Shown here: positions 51,151 to 63,150 of the stretch, piece after piece
Layout of the letters: every line of letters begins with the position of its first letter
Position numbering within the stretch: the first letter of the stretch is position 1
Assembly (NCBI RefSeq): GCF_029338255.1
Contig: NZ_CP119787.1
Span: forward strand, 62,001-126,000
Source of the DNA: Haloarcula halobia
Lineage (GTDB): Archaea > Halobacteriota > Halobacteria > Halobacteriales > Haloarculaceae
Direction of reading: 5' to 3'
DNA length: 64,000 nt
Notes under the pieces: model-generated
Seen by the model: only the letters and a program-made list of their open reading frames with translations
What the model was told of the DNA's origin: nothing
Database searches by the model: none
Made by a program: the position numbers and the translations under genes

Positions 51151-52653
51151 ATGACCGACATGGACGGGTCGAACGTCCTGTTCGTCGTGCTGGACACGGT
51201 CCGCAAGGACCACCTCTCGGTGTACGGCTACGACCGGGACACGACGCCACACCTCGCCGACTTCGCCGAGGAGGCCGCCGTCTTCGAGCAGGCCGTCGCG
51301 CCGGCCCCGTGGACGCTGCCCGTCCACGCCTCGATGTTCACCGGACTCTACCCCAGCGAACACGGCGCCACCCAGGAAGACCCCTATCTGGAGGGAGCGA
51401 CGACGCTCGCCGAGTCGCTCTCGGCGGCCGGCTACGACACCGCCTGTTACTCCTCGAACGCCTGGATCACCAGTTACACGAACCTCACCGCGGGGTTCGA
51501 CGACCACGACAACTTCTTCCAGATAATGCCCAGCGAACTGCTCTCGGGGCCGCTGGCGACTCTCTGGAAGACGATGAACGACAACGACATCCTGCGCGGG
51601 GTCGCCGACCGCCTCGTCCAGGTCGGCAACAAGCTCCACGAGCACCTCGCGGAGGAAGGCGGTGGGGACACGAAGACCCCGCAGGTCATCGACAGGACCC
51701 TCGACTTCGTCGACGGGAGTGACGACTTCTTTGCCTTCATCAACCTGATGGACGCCCACCTCCCCTACCACCCGCCCGAGGAGTACGCCGAGCGCTTCGC
51801 CCCCGGCGTCGACTCCACCGAGGTCTGCCAGAACTCCAAAGAGTTCAACTGCGGCGCCCGCGACATCGACGACGACGAGTGGGACGCGATCCGGGGCCTC
51901 TACGACGCGGAACTGGCCCACATCGACGACCAGTTACACCGGCTGTTCGCCCATCTCAAAGAGACCGACCAGTGGGAGGACACCACCGTCGTCGTAGCGG
52001 CCGACCACGGCGAACTCCACGGCGAGCACGACCTGTACGGCCACGAGTTCGGCATCTACGACCCGCTCGTGAACGTCCCGCTGCTGGTCAAACATCCCGA
52101 CGTCGAACCGGGACGCGACGAGGAGACCACGGTCGAACTGGTCGACCTCTATCACACCATTCTCGACGCGGCGGGTGCCACCGGCCGGGGCAAAGCCCTC
52201 GACGAGGCCCGCTCGCTCCTCTCGGCGGACTACCGCGACTTTGCCGACGACGTCGGGGGCACCGACCGCAGCGACGTCGCCTTCGTCGAGTACCACCAGC
52301 CCGTCGTCGAGTTGCGTCAACTGGAGGGCAAGGCCTCCGGCGCGGGCATCACGCTCGACGAGCAGTCACGCTTCTACTCGCGGATGGGGGCGGCTCGCAC
52401 GCCCGACGAGAAGTACATCCACTGCACGCGCATCCCCGACGAGGCCTACGCCGTTGGCGCCGACCCCGGCGAGACCGAGAACCTCGCGGGGACCGACGAC
52501 GAACCCACCCACCTGAGAGACGCGCTGTTCGCGTTCGTCGAGGCGGTCGACGCCACCTGGCCCGACGAGGCCGACGGGGCCGACGGCGACGTGCTAGACG
52601 AGATGGACGAGGACACCAAGGACCGCCTGCAGGACCTGGGCTACATCGACTAG
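51151..52653 (+). CDS. Sulfatase / alkaline-phosphatase-superfamily protein with Thr at the nucleophile position
   Basis: 500 aa. Metal motifs: LFVVLDTVRKDHLSVYGYDR (Asp15, Asp20), nucleophile loop APWTLPVHASMFTGLYPSEH, INLMDAHLPYHPP and VVAADHGELHGEHDLYGHEF (Asp285, His286). In true sulfatases the residue before x-Pro is Cys or Ser modified to formylglycine; here it is Thr55, so the enzyme may be a phosphotransferase/phosphodiesterase or an unmodified hydrolase. No signal peptide seen, so cytoplasmic. One nt before the UPF0104 gene, indicating cotranslation. Probable surface glycan or lipid head-group modification (inference). Confidence 0.85.
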   Translation: MTDMDGSNVLFVVLDTVRKDHLSVYGYDRDTTPHLADFAEEAAVFEQAVAPAPWTLPVHASMFTGLYPSEHGATQEDPYLEGATTLAESLSAAGYDTACYSSNAWITSYTNLTAGFDDHDNFFQIMPSELLSGPLATLWKTMNDNDILRGVADRLVQVGNKLHEHLAEEGGGDTKTPQVIDRTLDFVDGSDDFFAFINLMDAHLPYHPPEEYAERFAPGVDSTEVCQNSKEFNCGARDIDDDEWDAIRGLYDAELAHIDDQLHRLFAHLKETDQWEDTTVVVAADHGELHGEHDLYGHEFGIYDPLVNVPLLVKHPDVEPGRDEETTVELVDLYHTILDAAGATGRGKALDEARSLLSADYRDFADDVGGTDRSDVAFVEYHQPVVELRQLEGKASGAGITLDEQSRFYSRMGAARTPDEKYIHCTRIPDEAYAVGADPGETENLAGTDDEPTHLRDALFAFVEAVDATWPDEADGADGDVLDEMDEDTKDRLQDLGYID

Positions 52654-52654
52654 C

Positions 52655-53680
52655 GTGACCTCGGACACGCCCGCGCTGGATTTCGTCAGCCGCCGGACGG
52701 TCGTCCAGATAGTCCTGGGATTTGCCGTCGCGGCGGTGGTCCTCGCCGTGCTCGTCGACTTCGTCGGCGCCGCGAACGTCCGGGCGCGCCTGGAGGCCGC
52801 CGACATGTGGTGGGTCGCCGCCGGATGTCTCTCGACAGTGTTCTGTCTGACCGCGTGGGGGAAGGCCTGGCAGCTGGTGCTCGAGGTGGCCGGCATCGAG
52901 GAGCGGTTCTCGCGACTGGTCGTGACCTACTTCGCCGCGACGTTCGCCAACTACGTCACGCCGCTGGGCCAGGCCGGCGGGGAACCGTTCATCGCCTACG
53001 TGCTCTCGCGGGACACGGAGGCCAGCTACCAGGACAGCCTCGCGAGCGTCGTCACGGCCGACCTGCTGAACCTCTTTCCCTTCGTCACCTTCGCGGGCGT
53101 GGGGTTCGCGGCGCTGCTGTACCGGGCGTCGCTCCCCGAGGCCATCGAGCCGCTGGCCGGCGGCCTGGTCGTCCTCTCGGTCGGCGTGCCACTGGTGGCG
53201 GCCATCGGCTGGCGGTTCCGCGTCCAGCTCCGGCGGGGCATCGTCCGCGCGACGGCCCCGCTGGCCCGCCGGACGCCGGTCCTGACCGTCGAGGGGGTAC
53301 GCGAGCGCCTCCACGAGACCGAGGCGGCGTTCCAGCGCATCGCCCGCGACCGCCACGCGTTAGCAAAGGCCCTGACCTTCTCGTACGTGGGCTGGGTGTT
53401 CTTCGCGCTGCCGCTCTATGCCGCCGCTATGGCCGTCGGCGAGTCGATGCCCCTCCTGCTCGTCCTCTTTGTCGTCCCGGCGTCGACGCTGGCGGGACTG
53501 GTCCCCTCGCCCGGCGGCTCCGGAGCCGTCGAGGCCGCGCTGGGGCTGCTCGTGGTGACGCTGACGCCGATCGATCCCGTCGGCGCGACGGCCATCGCCA
53601 TCCTCTACCGCGTGGCGAGTTACGTCTTCGCGCTCGTGCTGGGCGGGGTGGCGGCGCTGTACGTCATCAAGCGCAACTGA
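52655..53680 (+). CDS. UPF0104 / lysylphosphatidylglycerol-synthase-TM-like flippase-type membrane protein
   Basis: 341 aa, GTG start one base after the sulfatase stop. About eight to nine membrane segments. Conserved blocks AWQLVLEVAGIEERFSRLVV, FANYVTPLGQAGGEPFIAYV (the YVTPLGQAGGEP signature) and LAGLVPSPGGSGAVEAALG. Relatives include AglD-linked and MprF-type flippase domains that move lipid-linked sugars or lipids. Coupled to a sulfatase-fold protein, which suggests a lipid or glycan pathway. Confidence 0.88.
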   Translation: MTSDTPALDFVSRRTVVQIVLGFAVAAVVLAVLVDFVGAANVRARLEAADMWWVAAGCLSTVFCLTAWGKAWQLVLEVAGIEERFSRLVVTYFAATFANYVTPLGQAGGEPFIAYVLSRDTEASYQDSLASVVTADLLNLFPFVTFAGVGFAALLYRASLPEAIEPLAGGLVVLSVGVPLVAAIGWRFRVQLRRGIVRATAPLARRTPVLTVEGVRERLHETEAAFQRIARDRHALAKALTFSYVGWVFFALPLYAAAMAVGESMPLLLVLFVVPASTLAGLVPSPGGSGAVEAALGLLVVTLTPIDPVGATAIAILYRVASYVFALVLGGVAALYVIKRN

Positions 53681-53757
53681 GTAGCCAGCGAGACTCGGGG
53701 CACTCCCGACCCCACGACACCAGTGCGGTCGGTGGGTAAACCGTTCCAATCGGTACG

Positions 53758-54645
53758 TCAGCGCAGGTCCCGCGCCGACTCCCAGGTCCGAACGAGTCCT
53801 GTGAGCGTCTCGTTGACCGGAGCGGCTCCCCCGGCGTGGTCCACGACGTATCCGTTGATGGCGTCGACCTCCGTCCGCCGCCCGTGCTCGACGTCCTGGT
53901 ACATCGAGGAGCGGTTGGCGGCGGTCTCGCGGGCGACGTCGGCGGCCAGCGAGACCGCGCGGTCGTCGGGCAGCGCGATCCCGTGTTCGCGGGCGACGCC
54001 AGCCGTCTCGCGGGCGGCCGAAGCGAGCAGCGCCTCGCCCGGTGACTCTGTGAGTGCGCCGTTCTCGACGGCGGAAAGCGCCGTGGTGGCGTTAATGGCG
54101 GCGTTGACCGCCAGTTTCTCCCACAGGCGGGTCGGCATGTCAGCGTCGACGCCGGTCGCGACGCCCGCCGCCCGGAACGCGTCGGCCACCTCGTCGGCGA
54201 GCGCGGACGCGCCGCCCTCGCGGTCGCCCAGCACCACCTCGCCCCGGCCGGTGAACGCGACCCGGCCCGGATCGACGAGGCGCGCGCCGTAGGTGCAGGT
54301 GCCCGCGAGCACCGGGCAGTCGAGGGCGGCGGCCAGTCGCGCCTCGTTGCCCATCCCGTTCTGGAGCGAGAGACAGGCATCGAGCGTACAGTCCGCGAGC
54401 GTCTCGGCCACAGCGGCGGTGTCGTAGGCCTTCACCGTCACCAGCGCGAGGTCGGCGGCGTCGGGGAGGTCCGTCCGTGCCGTGGGGGCGACGGTGAACT
54501 GCTCGGTCCCGACGACCGCCAGCCCCTCGCGGCGGACCGTCTCCACGTGGGGGTCCCGACCGACGAGCGTGACGTCGTGCGCGCGGGCGAGCAACCCCCC
54601 TACGAGGCTGCCCAGGCTGCCAGCGCCGACGACGAGGACGTCCAT
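53758..54645 (-). CDS. panE: 2-dehydropantoate 2-reductase (ketopantoate reductase)
   Basis: 295 aa from ATG 54645. Rossmann motif MDVLVVGAGSLGSLVGGLLA, substrate loop VTVKAYDTAAVAETL, LSLQNGMGNEARL, catalytic Lys in LWEKLAVNAAINATTAL and the C-terminal SSMYQDVEHGRRTEVDAING. It makes pantoate for coenzyme A with NADPH; some archaeal members use NADH and respond to CoA. Confidence 0.93.
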   Translation of the reverse strand: MDVLVVGAGSLGSLVGGLLARAHDVTLVGRDPHVETVRREGLAVVGTEQFTVAPTARTDLPDAADLALVTVKAYDTAAVAETLADCTLDACLSLQNGMGNEARLAAALDCPVLAGTCTYGARLVDPGRVAFTGRGEVVLGDREGGASALADEVADAFRAAGVATGVDADMPTRLWEKLAVNAAINATTALSAVENGALTESPGEALLASAARETAGVAREHGIALPDDRAVSLAADVARETAANRSSMYQDVEHGRRTEVDAINGYVVDHAGGAAPVNETLTGLVRTWESARDLR

Positions 54646-54730
54646 ACGCCCCGCTCGCGCGGGATGACATATAAAGGCTCGCCGCGGGCGGAACCAGCAG
54701 TCACTTCTGCCGGCCCGGCGAACGCCGGGT

Positions 54731-55279
54731 ATGGACGACCAGGACGGCACGGGCGTCGACCCGCGCGGCGCCGATCGGCTCCCGGACCGCGTCCTCGACA
54801 CCTGGACCGAGGCGGGCCTGGACAGCGACGGGCGCTGGTCCTCGCCCGCCGACGAGGCGCAGTTCGGCGTCGAGCTGACGGACGCGGCCGACGGGGCGGG
54901 CCTGGACGTGGTCGCGGCGGTGTTAGACGCCACGCCCCGGGACCCGACGACGCTCGTGGTCCACGTCGAACGGGGACGCCGCGCCGACCTCACCGGCGAG
55001 CGCCGGCACGCGCTCGAACGCCTGGCCGCGAACCCCGACGTGACGGCGCTGGCCGCCGATACGGCCGGGACGGCGCCGGCGACCCCCGAGGTGCTCGACG
55101 CGGTGTTTCGCCTCTACGACGCGGGACTGCGACGGGCGACCGTCCTCGACGAGTCGGGGCTGGCGATAGTGGAGTCGCTGGACGGCCGGGTGGAGTTCTC
55201 GCTGCCGGCGGCCGACATCGCCGCGGTCCGGTCGGCGCTCCCGGAGTCCGTCGGGGACCGCCTCGCGCGCCGGTCCTAG
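54731..55279 (+). CDS. Haloarchaeal conserved protein, unknown
   Basis: 182 aa, soluble, acidic. N-terminus disordered (MDDQDGTGVDPRGADRLPDR), then alternating helices and strands (FGVELTDAADGAGLDVVAAV, TLVVHVERGRRADLTGER, HALERLAANPDVTALAAD, VFRLYDAGLRRATVLDESGL). No recognised domain. Converges with the zinc-ribbon gene by a 4-nt overlap. Confidence 0.65.
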   Translation: MDDQDGTGVDPRGADRLPDRVLDTWTEAGLDSDGRWSSPADEAQFGVELTDAADGAGLDVVAAVLDATPRDPTTLVVHVERGRRADLTGERRHALERLAANPDVTALAADTAGTAPATPEVLDAVFRLYDAGLRRATVLDESGLAIVESLDGRVEFSLPAADIAAVRSALPESVGDRLARRS

Positions 55280-55578
55280 TCTTCCTGCCAGTAGTAGATG
55301 TTCTCCTTCGACGCGCCACAGGCAGGGCACGACTCGGGGATCTCCTGGATGTCGCCCATCTCGCCACACTCCCAGCAGCGCCACATCAGCTCGGCCTCCC
55401 CGGCCATACCGGTCGAGACGTGCTCGCTGGAGAGCGCCTCGATGCCGTCGAGCGTCGTCACGTAGAAGCCGTTCTCGTCGGACCCACGGATGGAGCCCAG
55501 CTCGTTGCCCTCGTCGTCGTACACCGTCTGTCCGAAGGAGACTCGCGTCCGTTCGGCCTCCGTAGATGCGTCACCCAT
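55276..55578 (-). CDS. Rubredoxin-like zinc-ribbon protein (DUF7130-type)
   Basis: 100 aa from ATG 55578. An N-terminal beta part (VSFGQTVYDDEGNELGSIRG, GFYVTTLDGIEALSSEHVST) followed by a metal knuckle: WRCWECGEMGDIQEIPESCP and ACGASKENIYYWQED, two CxxC pairs as in rubredoxin. In archaea, proteins of this type are electron-transfer or structural zinc proteins; function unresolved. Confidence 0.85.
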   Translation of the reverse strand: MGDASTEAERTRVSFGQTVYDDEGNELGSIRGSDENGFYVTTLDGIEALSSEHVSTGMAGEAELMWRCWECGEMGDIQEIPESCPACGASKENIYYWQED

Positions 55579-55604
55579 ACACACATATAGACTCGTTGAA
55601 ACGT

Positions 55605-55610
55605 GATAAA
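55605..55610 (-). promoter_or_regulatory. TATA box of the zinc-ribbon gene
   Basis: Minus strand GGCTTTATCACG, 27-32 nt before the ATG at 55578. Confidence 0.5.
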
Positions 55611-55612
55611 GC

Positions 55613-56821
55613 CTACCGTGAGAAGAGGCTGTTGTGGACGGGGGCGAAGTCGCTCTCCTCGCTGTCCTCGACGACGGAGTCGGTGACGGCCTTGCCGGAG
55701 ACGCCGTCTGCGAGGAAGTCCGAGAGCGGCGGCCCCACGTTGTCCGGTTCGACCAGGAAGGCGTCGTGGCCGTGGTCGGAGTCGACGACGTGGTGGGCGA
55801 CGTCGGAGTCGGCCGCGCGGAGCGCCTCGGCGACGGATTCCGCCTGTTCGGTGGTGAAGTGCCAGTCCGCCGTGAACGACATCACCAGCGCCTCGCCGTC
55901 GAAGGCCGCGAGCGCGTCGGCGTCGGACTCGAACCCGGCCGCCAGGTCGTAGTTGTCCATCGCGCGCGTGAGATAGAGGTAACTGTTGGCGTCGAAGCGC
56001 TCGGTGAACTTCTCGGCGTTGTAATCGAGGTAGGACTCGACGTCCCGGTACGGGAAGAAGGCGCCCGCCTGGTCGGTCGGGAAGCTCCGGACGGCGTCCC
56101 GACCGGCGGCCCGGCGGCCGAACTTGCGTTCCATCGAGGCCTTCGAGAGGTACATCACGTGGCCGAGTTGCCGGGCCAGGGCGAGGCCGTCGTTCGGTTC
56201 GGCCTGGTCGTCACCGTAGTAGTGACCCCGGTTCCAGTTCGGGTCGGTGGTGATGGCCCGGCGGGCGATGGCATCGAGCGCGAGACACTGGGGGTCGAGG
56301 CGCGCGGCGGCGGCGATGGGCGCGATGCGCTCGACGTGGTCCGGGTGGCGCTTGGCCCACTCGAGGACGTTCATCCCGCCGACGCTGCCGCCGACGACGG
56401 CGTGGAGCGCCGGGACGCCGAGCTCGTCCAGCAGGGCGCGCTGGGCCTCGGTCCAGTCGCCGACGGTCACCGGCGGGAAGTCGGTGCCGTAGGGCTCGCC
56501 GGTCTCCGGGTCGACGCTCTGGGGGCCGGTCGACCCGTAGCAGGACCCTGGGACGTTGACACAGACTGCGTAGTACTCCGTGGTGTCGATGGCCTTGCCC
56601 GGCCCGACGATGTCGTCCCACCAGGCGCGGGCCTGGTCGGCGCTGTCGACCCGGTCGCGGCCGGCGACGTGGGCGCTGCCGGTCAGAGCGTGACAGACCA
56701 GCACCGCGTTGTCCCCCTCGAACTCGCCGTAGGCCTCGTAGGCCAGTTCGAGGTCGGGGATCGTCTCGCCGCACTCGAACTCGAAGGCGCCGACGGAGAC
56801 GGTGTCGTGTTCGACGTTCAT
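55613..56821 (-). CDS. metX: Homoserine O-acetyltransferase
   Basis: 402 aa alpha/beta hydrolase fold. Nucleophile elbow [16 protein letters not shown] with the Ser; oxyanion area [15 protein letters not shown] and [20 protein letters not shown]; Asp in [13 protein letters not shown] and His in [15 protein letters not shown]. Activates homoserine for methionine synthesis. It follows metY in the same operon with an ATGA overlap, so both steps are made together. Acetyl versus succinyl donor is assigned from the usual family, not proven. Confidence 0.93.
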   Translation of the reverse strand: MNVEHDTVSVGAFEFECGETIPDLELAYEAYGEFEGDNAVLVCHALTGSAHVAGRDRVDSADQARAWWDDIVGPGKAIDTTEYYAVCVNVPGSCYGSTGPQSVDPETGEPYGTDFPPVTVGDWTEAQRALLDELGVPALHAVVGGSVGGMNVLEWAKRHPDHVERIAPIAAAARLDPQCLALDAIARRAITTDPNWNRGHYYGDDQAEPNDGLALARQLGHVMYLSKASMERKFGRRAAGRDAVRSFPTDQAGAFFPYRDVESYLDYNAEKFTERFDANSYLYLTRAMDNYDLAAGFESDADALAAFDGEALVMSFTADWHFTTEQAESVAEALRAADSDVAHHVVDSDHGHDAFLVEPDNVGPPLSDFLADGVSGKAVTDSVVEDSEESDFAPVHNSLFSR

Positions 56822-58104
56822 GTGACCTCGTCGATGGCGGCGTTGATATCTGCAATGATGTCCTCGGGGTCCTCGATGCCGACGCTCATCCGGACGAGGT
56901 CGGGACGGACGCCGCTGGCGCGCTGTTCGGTCTCGTCGAGCCGGGCGTGGGTGGTGCTCGCGGGGTGGGTGACCAGCGTCTTCGCGTCGCCGATGTTCGC
57001 GAGGAACTGCGCGAGGTCGGTCGCCTCACAGAAGCGCTGGCTGGCCGCGTACTCGCCGAGGCCGAAGGTGACGATGCCGCCGAAGCCGCCGGCGAGATAC
57101 TGCTCGGCGAGGTCGTGGGTCTCGTGGTCCGCGAGGCCGGGATAGGTGACCCACTCGACCTCGGGGTGATCCCGGAGGTGCTCGGCGACGGTCATCGCGT
57201 TCGAGCAGTGCCGGTCCATCCGCAGCGAGAGCGTCTCGGTGCCCTGGAGGGTGGCCCAGGCGTCGAAGGGCTTCTGCCCGTCGCCCAGCGTGCGCAGGCC
57301 CCGGTGGCGGGCCGCGACGGAGAAGGCGCGGTCACCGAAGGCGTCGGCGAAGACGGTGCCGTCGAACGCCGGGTTCGGGGCGCCCAGTTCGGGGAACTTC
57401 TCGGGGTGTTCGCCCCACGGGAACGACCCGCCGTCGACGAGGACGCCGCCGACGGTCGTCCCGGAGCCGTGGATCCACTTCGTCGTCGACTCCCAGACGA
57501 GGTCCGCGCCGTGGTCCAGCGGGTTACACAGCGCGGGCGTCCCGAACGTGTTGTCGACAAAGAGTGGGACGCCGTGGTCGTGGGCCACCGCGGCGATGTC
57601 CTCCAGGGGTGGAACGACGAGCGAGGGGTTCCCGATGGTCTCGCAGTGAACGTAGGCCGTGTCCTCGTCGATGGCCGCCGCGTATGCCTCGGGGTCTAGC
57701 GTGTCGACAAAGCGGGCCTCGATGCCCCGGCGGCCGGCGGTGTGGGTCAGATAGCCGTGGGTGCCGCCGTAGATAGACGAAGCAGAGACGACGTTGTCGC
57801 CGGCCGCCGCGAGGACGAGCGTCCCGGCGTCGAGCGCGGCCATCCCGGACCCGGTGGCGACGGCGTCGACGCCGCCCTCCAGCGACGCGAGCCGTTTCTC
57901 GAGCATGCGCACCGTCGGGTTGTCGAACCGGGAGTAGACGTTCCCGTCGTCCTCCAGTGCGTACCGCTCGGCCGCGGTTCCGGCGTCCTCGAAGACGTAC
58001 GAGGACGTCTGGTAGATTGGCGGCGCGCGAGCGCCCGTCGCCGGGTCGGGCTCTTCCTGCCCGGCGTGGACACAACGCGTCCCGAAGCCGTAGTCGTCGG
58101 TCAT
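56818..58104 (-). CDS. metY: O-acetylhomoserine sulfhydrylase (Cys/Met-metabolism PLP enzyme)
   Basis: 428 aa from ATG 58104. Motifs: [71 protein letters not shown] and PLP Lys in [16 protein letters not shown]. The length and the late GIVTFGL and [19 protein letters not shown] regions fit MetY rather than cystathionine synthases. It replaces acetate with sulfide to form homocysteine. Confidence 0.93.
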   Translation of the reverse strand: MTDDYGFGTRCVHAGQEEPDPATGARAPPIYQTSSYVFEDAGTAAERYALEDDGNVYSRFDNPTVRMLEKRLASLEGGVDAVATGSGMAALDAGTLVLAAAGDNVVSASSIYGGTHGYLTHTAGRRGIEARFVDTLDPEAYAAAIDEDTAYVHCETIGNPSLVVPPLEDIAAVAHDHGVPLFVDNTFGTPALCNPLDHGADLVWESTTKWIHGSGTTVGGVLVDGGSFPWGEHPEKFPELGAPNPAFDGTVFADAFGDRAFSVAARHRGLRTLGDGQKPFDAWATLQGTETLSLRMDRHCSNAMTVAEHLRDHPEVEWVTYPGLADHETHDLAEQYLAGGFGGIVTFGLGEYAASQRFCEATDLAQFLANIGDAKTLVTHPASTTHARLDETEQRASGVRPDLVRMSVGIEDPEDIIADINAAIDEVT

Positions 58105-58130
58105 GTATGACACGCATATATCTCTAGGCA

Positions 58131-58137
58131 TCTATAA
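58131..58137 (-). promoter_or_regulatory. TATA box of the metY-metX operon
   Basis: Minus strand GGTTATAGATG, 27-33 nt before the ATG at 58104. A second AT-rich patch (GATATATGCG) lies closer to the start. Confidence 0.5.
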
Positions 58138-58181
58138 CCACGAGTTACGGCAAAACTCTCCACGGCTCGGCTCCGGACCGC

Positions 58182-58580
58182 TCAGGTTCGCTCCGTCTCG
58201 CGCGTGCGGTCTGGGGCGTCGTCCTCGACGTCCTCGAGGGTCTCCGTCTCGAGCAGGCGCTCGACCTTCCGCTCGAACTGCTCGTCGGTCAGTTCGCCTT
58301 CGGCGTAGCGTCGGCGGAGGCGTTCGAGCGGCGTCTCCGCGTCCGCCGTCTCGTCGGCGGCGTCGCCAGTCGACTCGTCGTCCCACCACCGGGCCCGGTC
58401 GGTCTCGTCGCCGAGCAAGATGGCCGTCAGCGGGACGACGGCGACGTACCCGAGCAGCAGGGCCGCCAGCCACCAGTCCTGGCCGGTGAACAGGGCGGCG
58501 AGCCAGACGCCGGTGACGAGCGTCGAGACGACGCCCGTCGCATTGTCTCTGATGCGGTCCAGTATGGTCTCACCGGGCAT
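58182..58580 (-). CDS. SHOCT-domain membrane protein
   Basis: 132 aa from ATG 58580 (MPGETILDRIRDNATGVVST). Two membrane helices (VSTLVTGVWLAALFTGQDWW, LAALLLGYVAVVPLTAILL), an acidic linker, then the SHOCT motif TPLERLRRRYAEGELTDEQF ERKVERLLETE. SHOCT domains are short oligomerising tails often found on secreted or membrane proteins. Confidence 0.85.
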   Translation of the reverse strand: MPGETILDRIRDNATGVVSTLVTGVWLAALFTGQDWWLAALLLGYVAVVPLTAILLGDETDRARWWDDESTGDAADETADAETPLERLRRRYAEGELTDEQFERKVERLLETETLEDVEDDAPDRTRETERT

Positions 58581-58672
58581 GGGCGGGCCTTGGGCAGCGG
58601 GCGACAAAGGCGTGTATGTCGTCGCGAGGGGCCTCGGTGGATACAAACGGGCGGGCACCCAACGACGTGCCA

Positions 58673-58948
58673 ATGACCGAGTCCGAGGAGACGGTCCGGT
58701 GCTGGCTGGTCGAGCGGTCGAGCTACGGCGACGAGCGCGTCGTGACGCTCGTCTACGCGACGCGCGACGGCGACCGCCGGCTGAAAAAGCAGCTCTCGAC
58801 GAACCTATTGATGCAGAAGGCCGTCACGGCCGCCGTCGACGTCGAATCCAAGCGGCTCGAACCCGTCGAGGACGCCGAGACGCGCGAGCGGTACGCGGCC
58901 GAGGCGGCGCGGATGGCTGAGCGACATGACCCGGACGAGGAGGTCTGA
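58673..58948 (+). CDS. Conserved haloarchaeal small protein, unknown
   Basis: 91 aa from ATG 58673. Compact: RCWLVERSSYGDERVVTLVY, ATRDGDRRLKKQLSTNLLMQ, KAVTAAVDVESKRLEPVED, then helix and acidic end. No domain assigned; codon use and composition fit a real gene. Confidence 0.72.
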   Translation: MTESEETVRCWLVERSSYGDERVVTLVYATRDGDRRLKKQLSTNLLMQKAVTAAVDVESKRLEPVEDAETRERYAAEAARMAERHDPDEEV

Positions 58949-59031
58949 GCGGGCAAGCGACGCGCCCTCCCGCGGTCGGGTGTCGACCGAGACACGAAAG
59001 ACTATACCGGATGCCGTCACAACGCGGCCGT

Positions 59032-59946
59032 ATGGCCGCTATCGAACTGGACGGCGTCACGAAGCGATTCGGCGACGTCACCGCCCTCGAGGAGGTCGAC
59101 CTCACCGTCGAGGAAGGGGAGGTGTTCGGCTTTCTCGGGCCCAACGGGGCCGGGAAGTCGACCACTATCAACATCCTGCTCGACTTCGTCCGGCCCACCG
59201 CCGGGTCCGCATCCGTCCTGGATGCCGACACCCGCGAGGAGTCGAAAGCCATCCGGGAGCGCACCGGCGTCCTCCCGGAGGGATACGACGTCTACGAGCG
59301 CCTCACCGGGCGCGAGCACCTGCAGTTCGTCGTCGAGGCGAAAGACGCAGACGACGACCCGATGGAACTGCTGGAGCGCGTGGGTCTCGACGCCGAGGCC
59401 GCCGCCCGCCCAGCCGGCGGCTACTCGAAGGGGATGACCCAGCGCCTCGTGCTGGCGATGGCGCTGGTCGACCAGCCGGACCTGCTCATCTTAGACGAAC
59501 CCTCGACCGGCCTGGACCCCAACGGCGCCCGGATGATGCGCGAACTCGTCCGCGAGGAGAGCGAGCGGGGCGCCACGGTATTCTTCTCCTCGCACATCCT
59601 CGGCCAGGTCGAGGCCGTCTGTGACACCGTCGGCATCCTCCAGGACGGGCGGCTCATCGCTAAGGACTCCGTCGACGAGTTGCGCGACCGGACCGAGGGC
59701 GGGACGACGCTGCACGTCACGCTCGCCGACGGCGCCACCGACGCGGCCGTCGAGGCCGTCACGGGCCTGGACGTGGTCTCCTCGGTATCGGCCGACGGCG
59801 ACACCGTCGCGATCAACTGCGAGAGCGACGCGAAGATGACCATCCTCAACGCCATCGAGGACGCGGGCGCCGAGGTGGCGGACTTCGAGACGACCGAGGC
59901 CTCGCTGGAAGACCTCTTTGCCTCCTACACGGGAGGGGACCGATGA
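59032..59946 (+). CDS. ABC transporter ATP-binding protein
   Basis: 304 aa from ATG 59032. P-loop GFLGPNGAGKSTTINILLDF, signature GGYSKGMTQRLVLAMALV, Walker B LLILDEPSTGLDP and switch His in FFSSHILGQVEA. A C-terminal domain (about 225-304) follows, as in NosF/CcmA-type exporters. Pairs with the permease next door, which starts inside its last codons (ATGA). Confidence 0.94.
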   Translation: MAAIELDGVTKRFGDVTALEEVDLTVEEGEVFGFLGPNGAGKSTTINILLDFVRPTAGSASVLDADTREESKAIRERTGVLPEGYDVYERLTGREHLQFVVEAKDADDDPMELLERVGLDAEAAARPAGGYSKGMTQRLVLAMALVDQPDLLILDEPSTGLDPNGARMMRELVREESERGATVFFSSHILGQVEAVCDTVGILQDGRLIAKDSVDELRDRTEGGTTLHVTLADGATDAAVEAVTGLDVVSSVSADGDTVAINCESDAKMTILNAIEDAGAEVADFETTEASLEDLFASYTGGDR

Positions 59947-60980
59947 GCGGGCGCGGCGACCGCAACATGCGCGCTGACATGAACGGCGTCGACGCGGCGC
60001 TGCGCGACCAGTTCGACTGGTACCCCGTCGCGAAAAAGGAGTTCAAGGACGCCATCCGCTCGCGGGGGTTCCTCGTGCTCTCGGTGCTCTTTACGGTCTT
60101 TTTCATGCTGCCGCCGGCCAGCGTCGTCTTCGGCATCTTCGACTTCGGGCCGCAGGGCCAGGACGTCGGGATGCAGTTTCTCATCTCCTCGGTGTATCTG
60201 AACATGGTGACGCTGCTGGTGCCCGTCGTCGCCCTGTTCGTGGGCTACGCCGCCATCACCAAAGAGCGTACCAGCGGGTCGCTGAAGCTCCTGCTGTCGC
60301 TGCCGTTCTCGCGCCGGGACGTCCTGGTCGGGAAGGTGATCGGCCGCTGTGTCGTCGCCGGCGTCACCCTCGGGTTCGCCCTAGCGCTGACGGCGCTGTT
60401 TTTCGTCGCCTCGGAGCTGACCTTCAAGGGCGACCTGTTCGGCCTGTTCGTCCTCTATACGATGGCCTTCACCGTCGTCTTCGTCGCCATCGTCGTCAGC
60501 ATCTCCGGGGCGTTCTCGACGAGTTTCCGGTCGGCCATCGCGAGCTTCTTCGTCTACTTTTATTTCACCTTCGGGTGGAACTCGCTGGCAAACGGCATCG
60601 GCGACCTGCTCGCGGACTACCTGGGCGTCACCGGGTCGCTGCGCTGGAACGTCGTCCTGTTGGTCAAGCTCGTCAACCCCAACCAGGCCTACAAGACGCT
60701 GACGAACTCGATGCTCGCCGAGGGCTCGAACGCGATGCGCTCCTCGCGGTTCGGGATGTTCAGCCAGAACACCACCCAGATGCAGGAGATCTGTACCGGC
60801 GTCCTCAACGGGAACGCGACCCTCCAGCGCGGCCTCTTTGGCAACACGACCGTCTGTGGCGAGAGCGCCCGCTCGATTCCGTTCTACGTCTCGGACCCCG
60901 CGGTCTTCGTCTACATGGTCGCCTGGATCGGCGTCGCGGCCGCGCTCGCGTACTACACGTTCAGCGTCGTCGACCTCTGA
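59943..60980 (+). CDS. ABC-2-type transporter permease (NosY-like)
   Basis: 345 aa, six membrane segments. N-terminal cytosolic helix FDWYPVAKKEFKDAIRSRGF, then LVLSVLFTVFFMLPPASVVF, YLNMVTLLVPVVALFVGYAA, ITKERTSGSLKLLLSLPFSR (the EAA-like coupling region of ABC-2 permeases) and AFTVVFVAIVVSISGAFSTS. A large outside loop with Cys and Asn-rich patches (QNTTQMQEICTGVLNGNATL) precedes the last helix. Forms a dimeric exporter with the preceding ATPase; substrate unknown. Confidence 0.93.
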   Translation: MSGRGDRNMRADMNGVDAALRDQFDWYPVAKKEFKDAIRSRGFLVLSVLFTVFFMLPPASVVFGIFDFGPQGQDVGMQFLISSVYLNMVTLLVPVVALFVGYAAITKERTSGSLKLLLSLPFSRRDVLVGKVIGRCVVAGVTLGFALALTALFFVASELTFKGDLFGLFVLYTMAFTVVFVAIVVSISGAFSTSFRSAIASFFVYFYFTFGWNSLANGIGDLLADYLGVTGSLRWNVVLLVKLVNPNQAYKTLTNSMLAEGSNAMRSSRFGMFSQNTTQMQEICTGVLNGNATLQRGLFGNTTVCGESARSIPFYVSDPAVFVYMVAWIGVAAALAYYTFSVVDL

Positions 60981-60986
60981 GCGGTC

Positions 60987-63104
<2,118 letters not shown>

Positions 63105-63150
63105 CTAAGCCGCTACGTCACGCCGCGCGCGGTGCGGCGACGTCCCGGAA

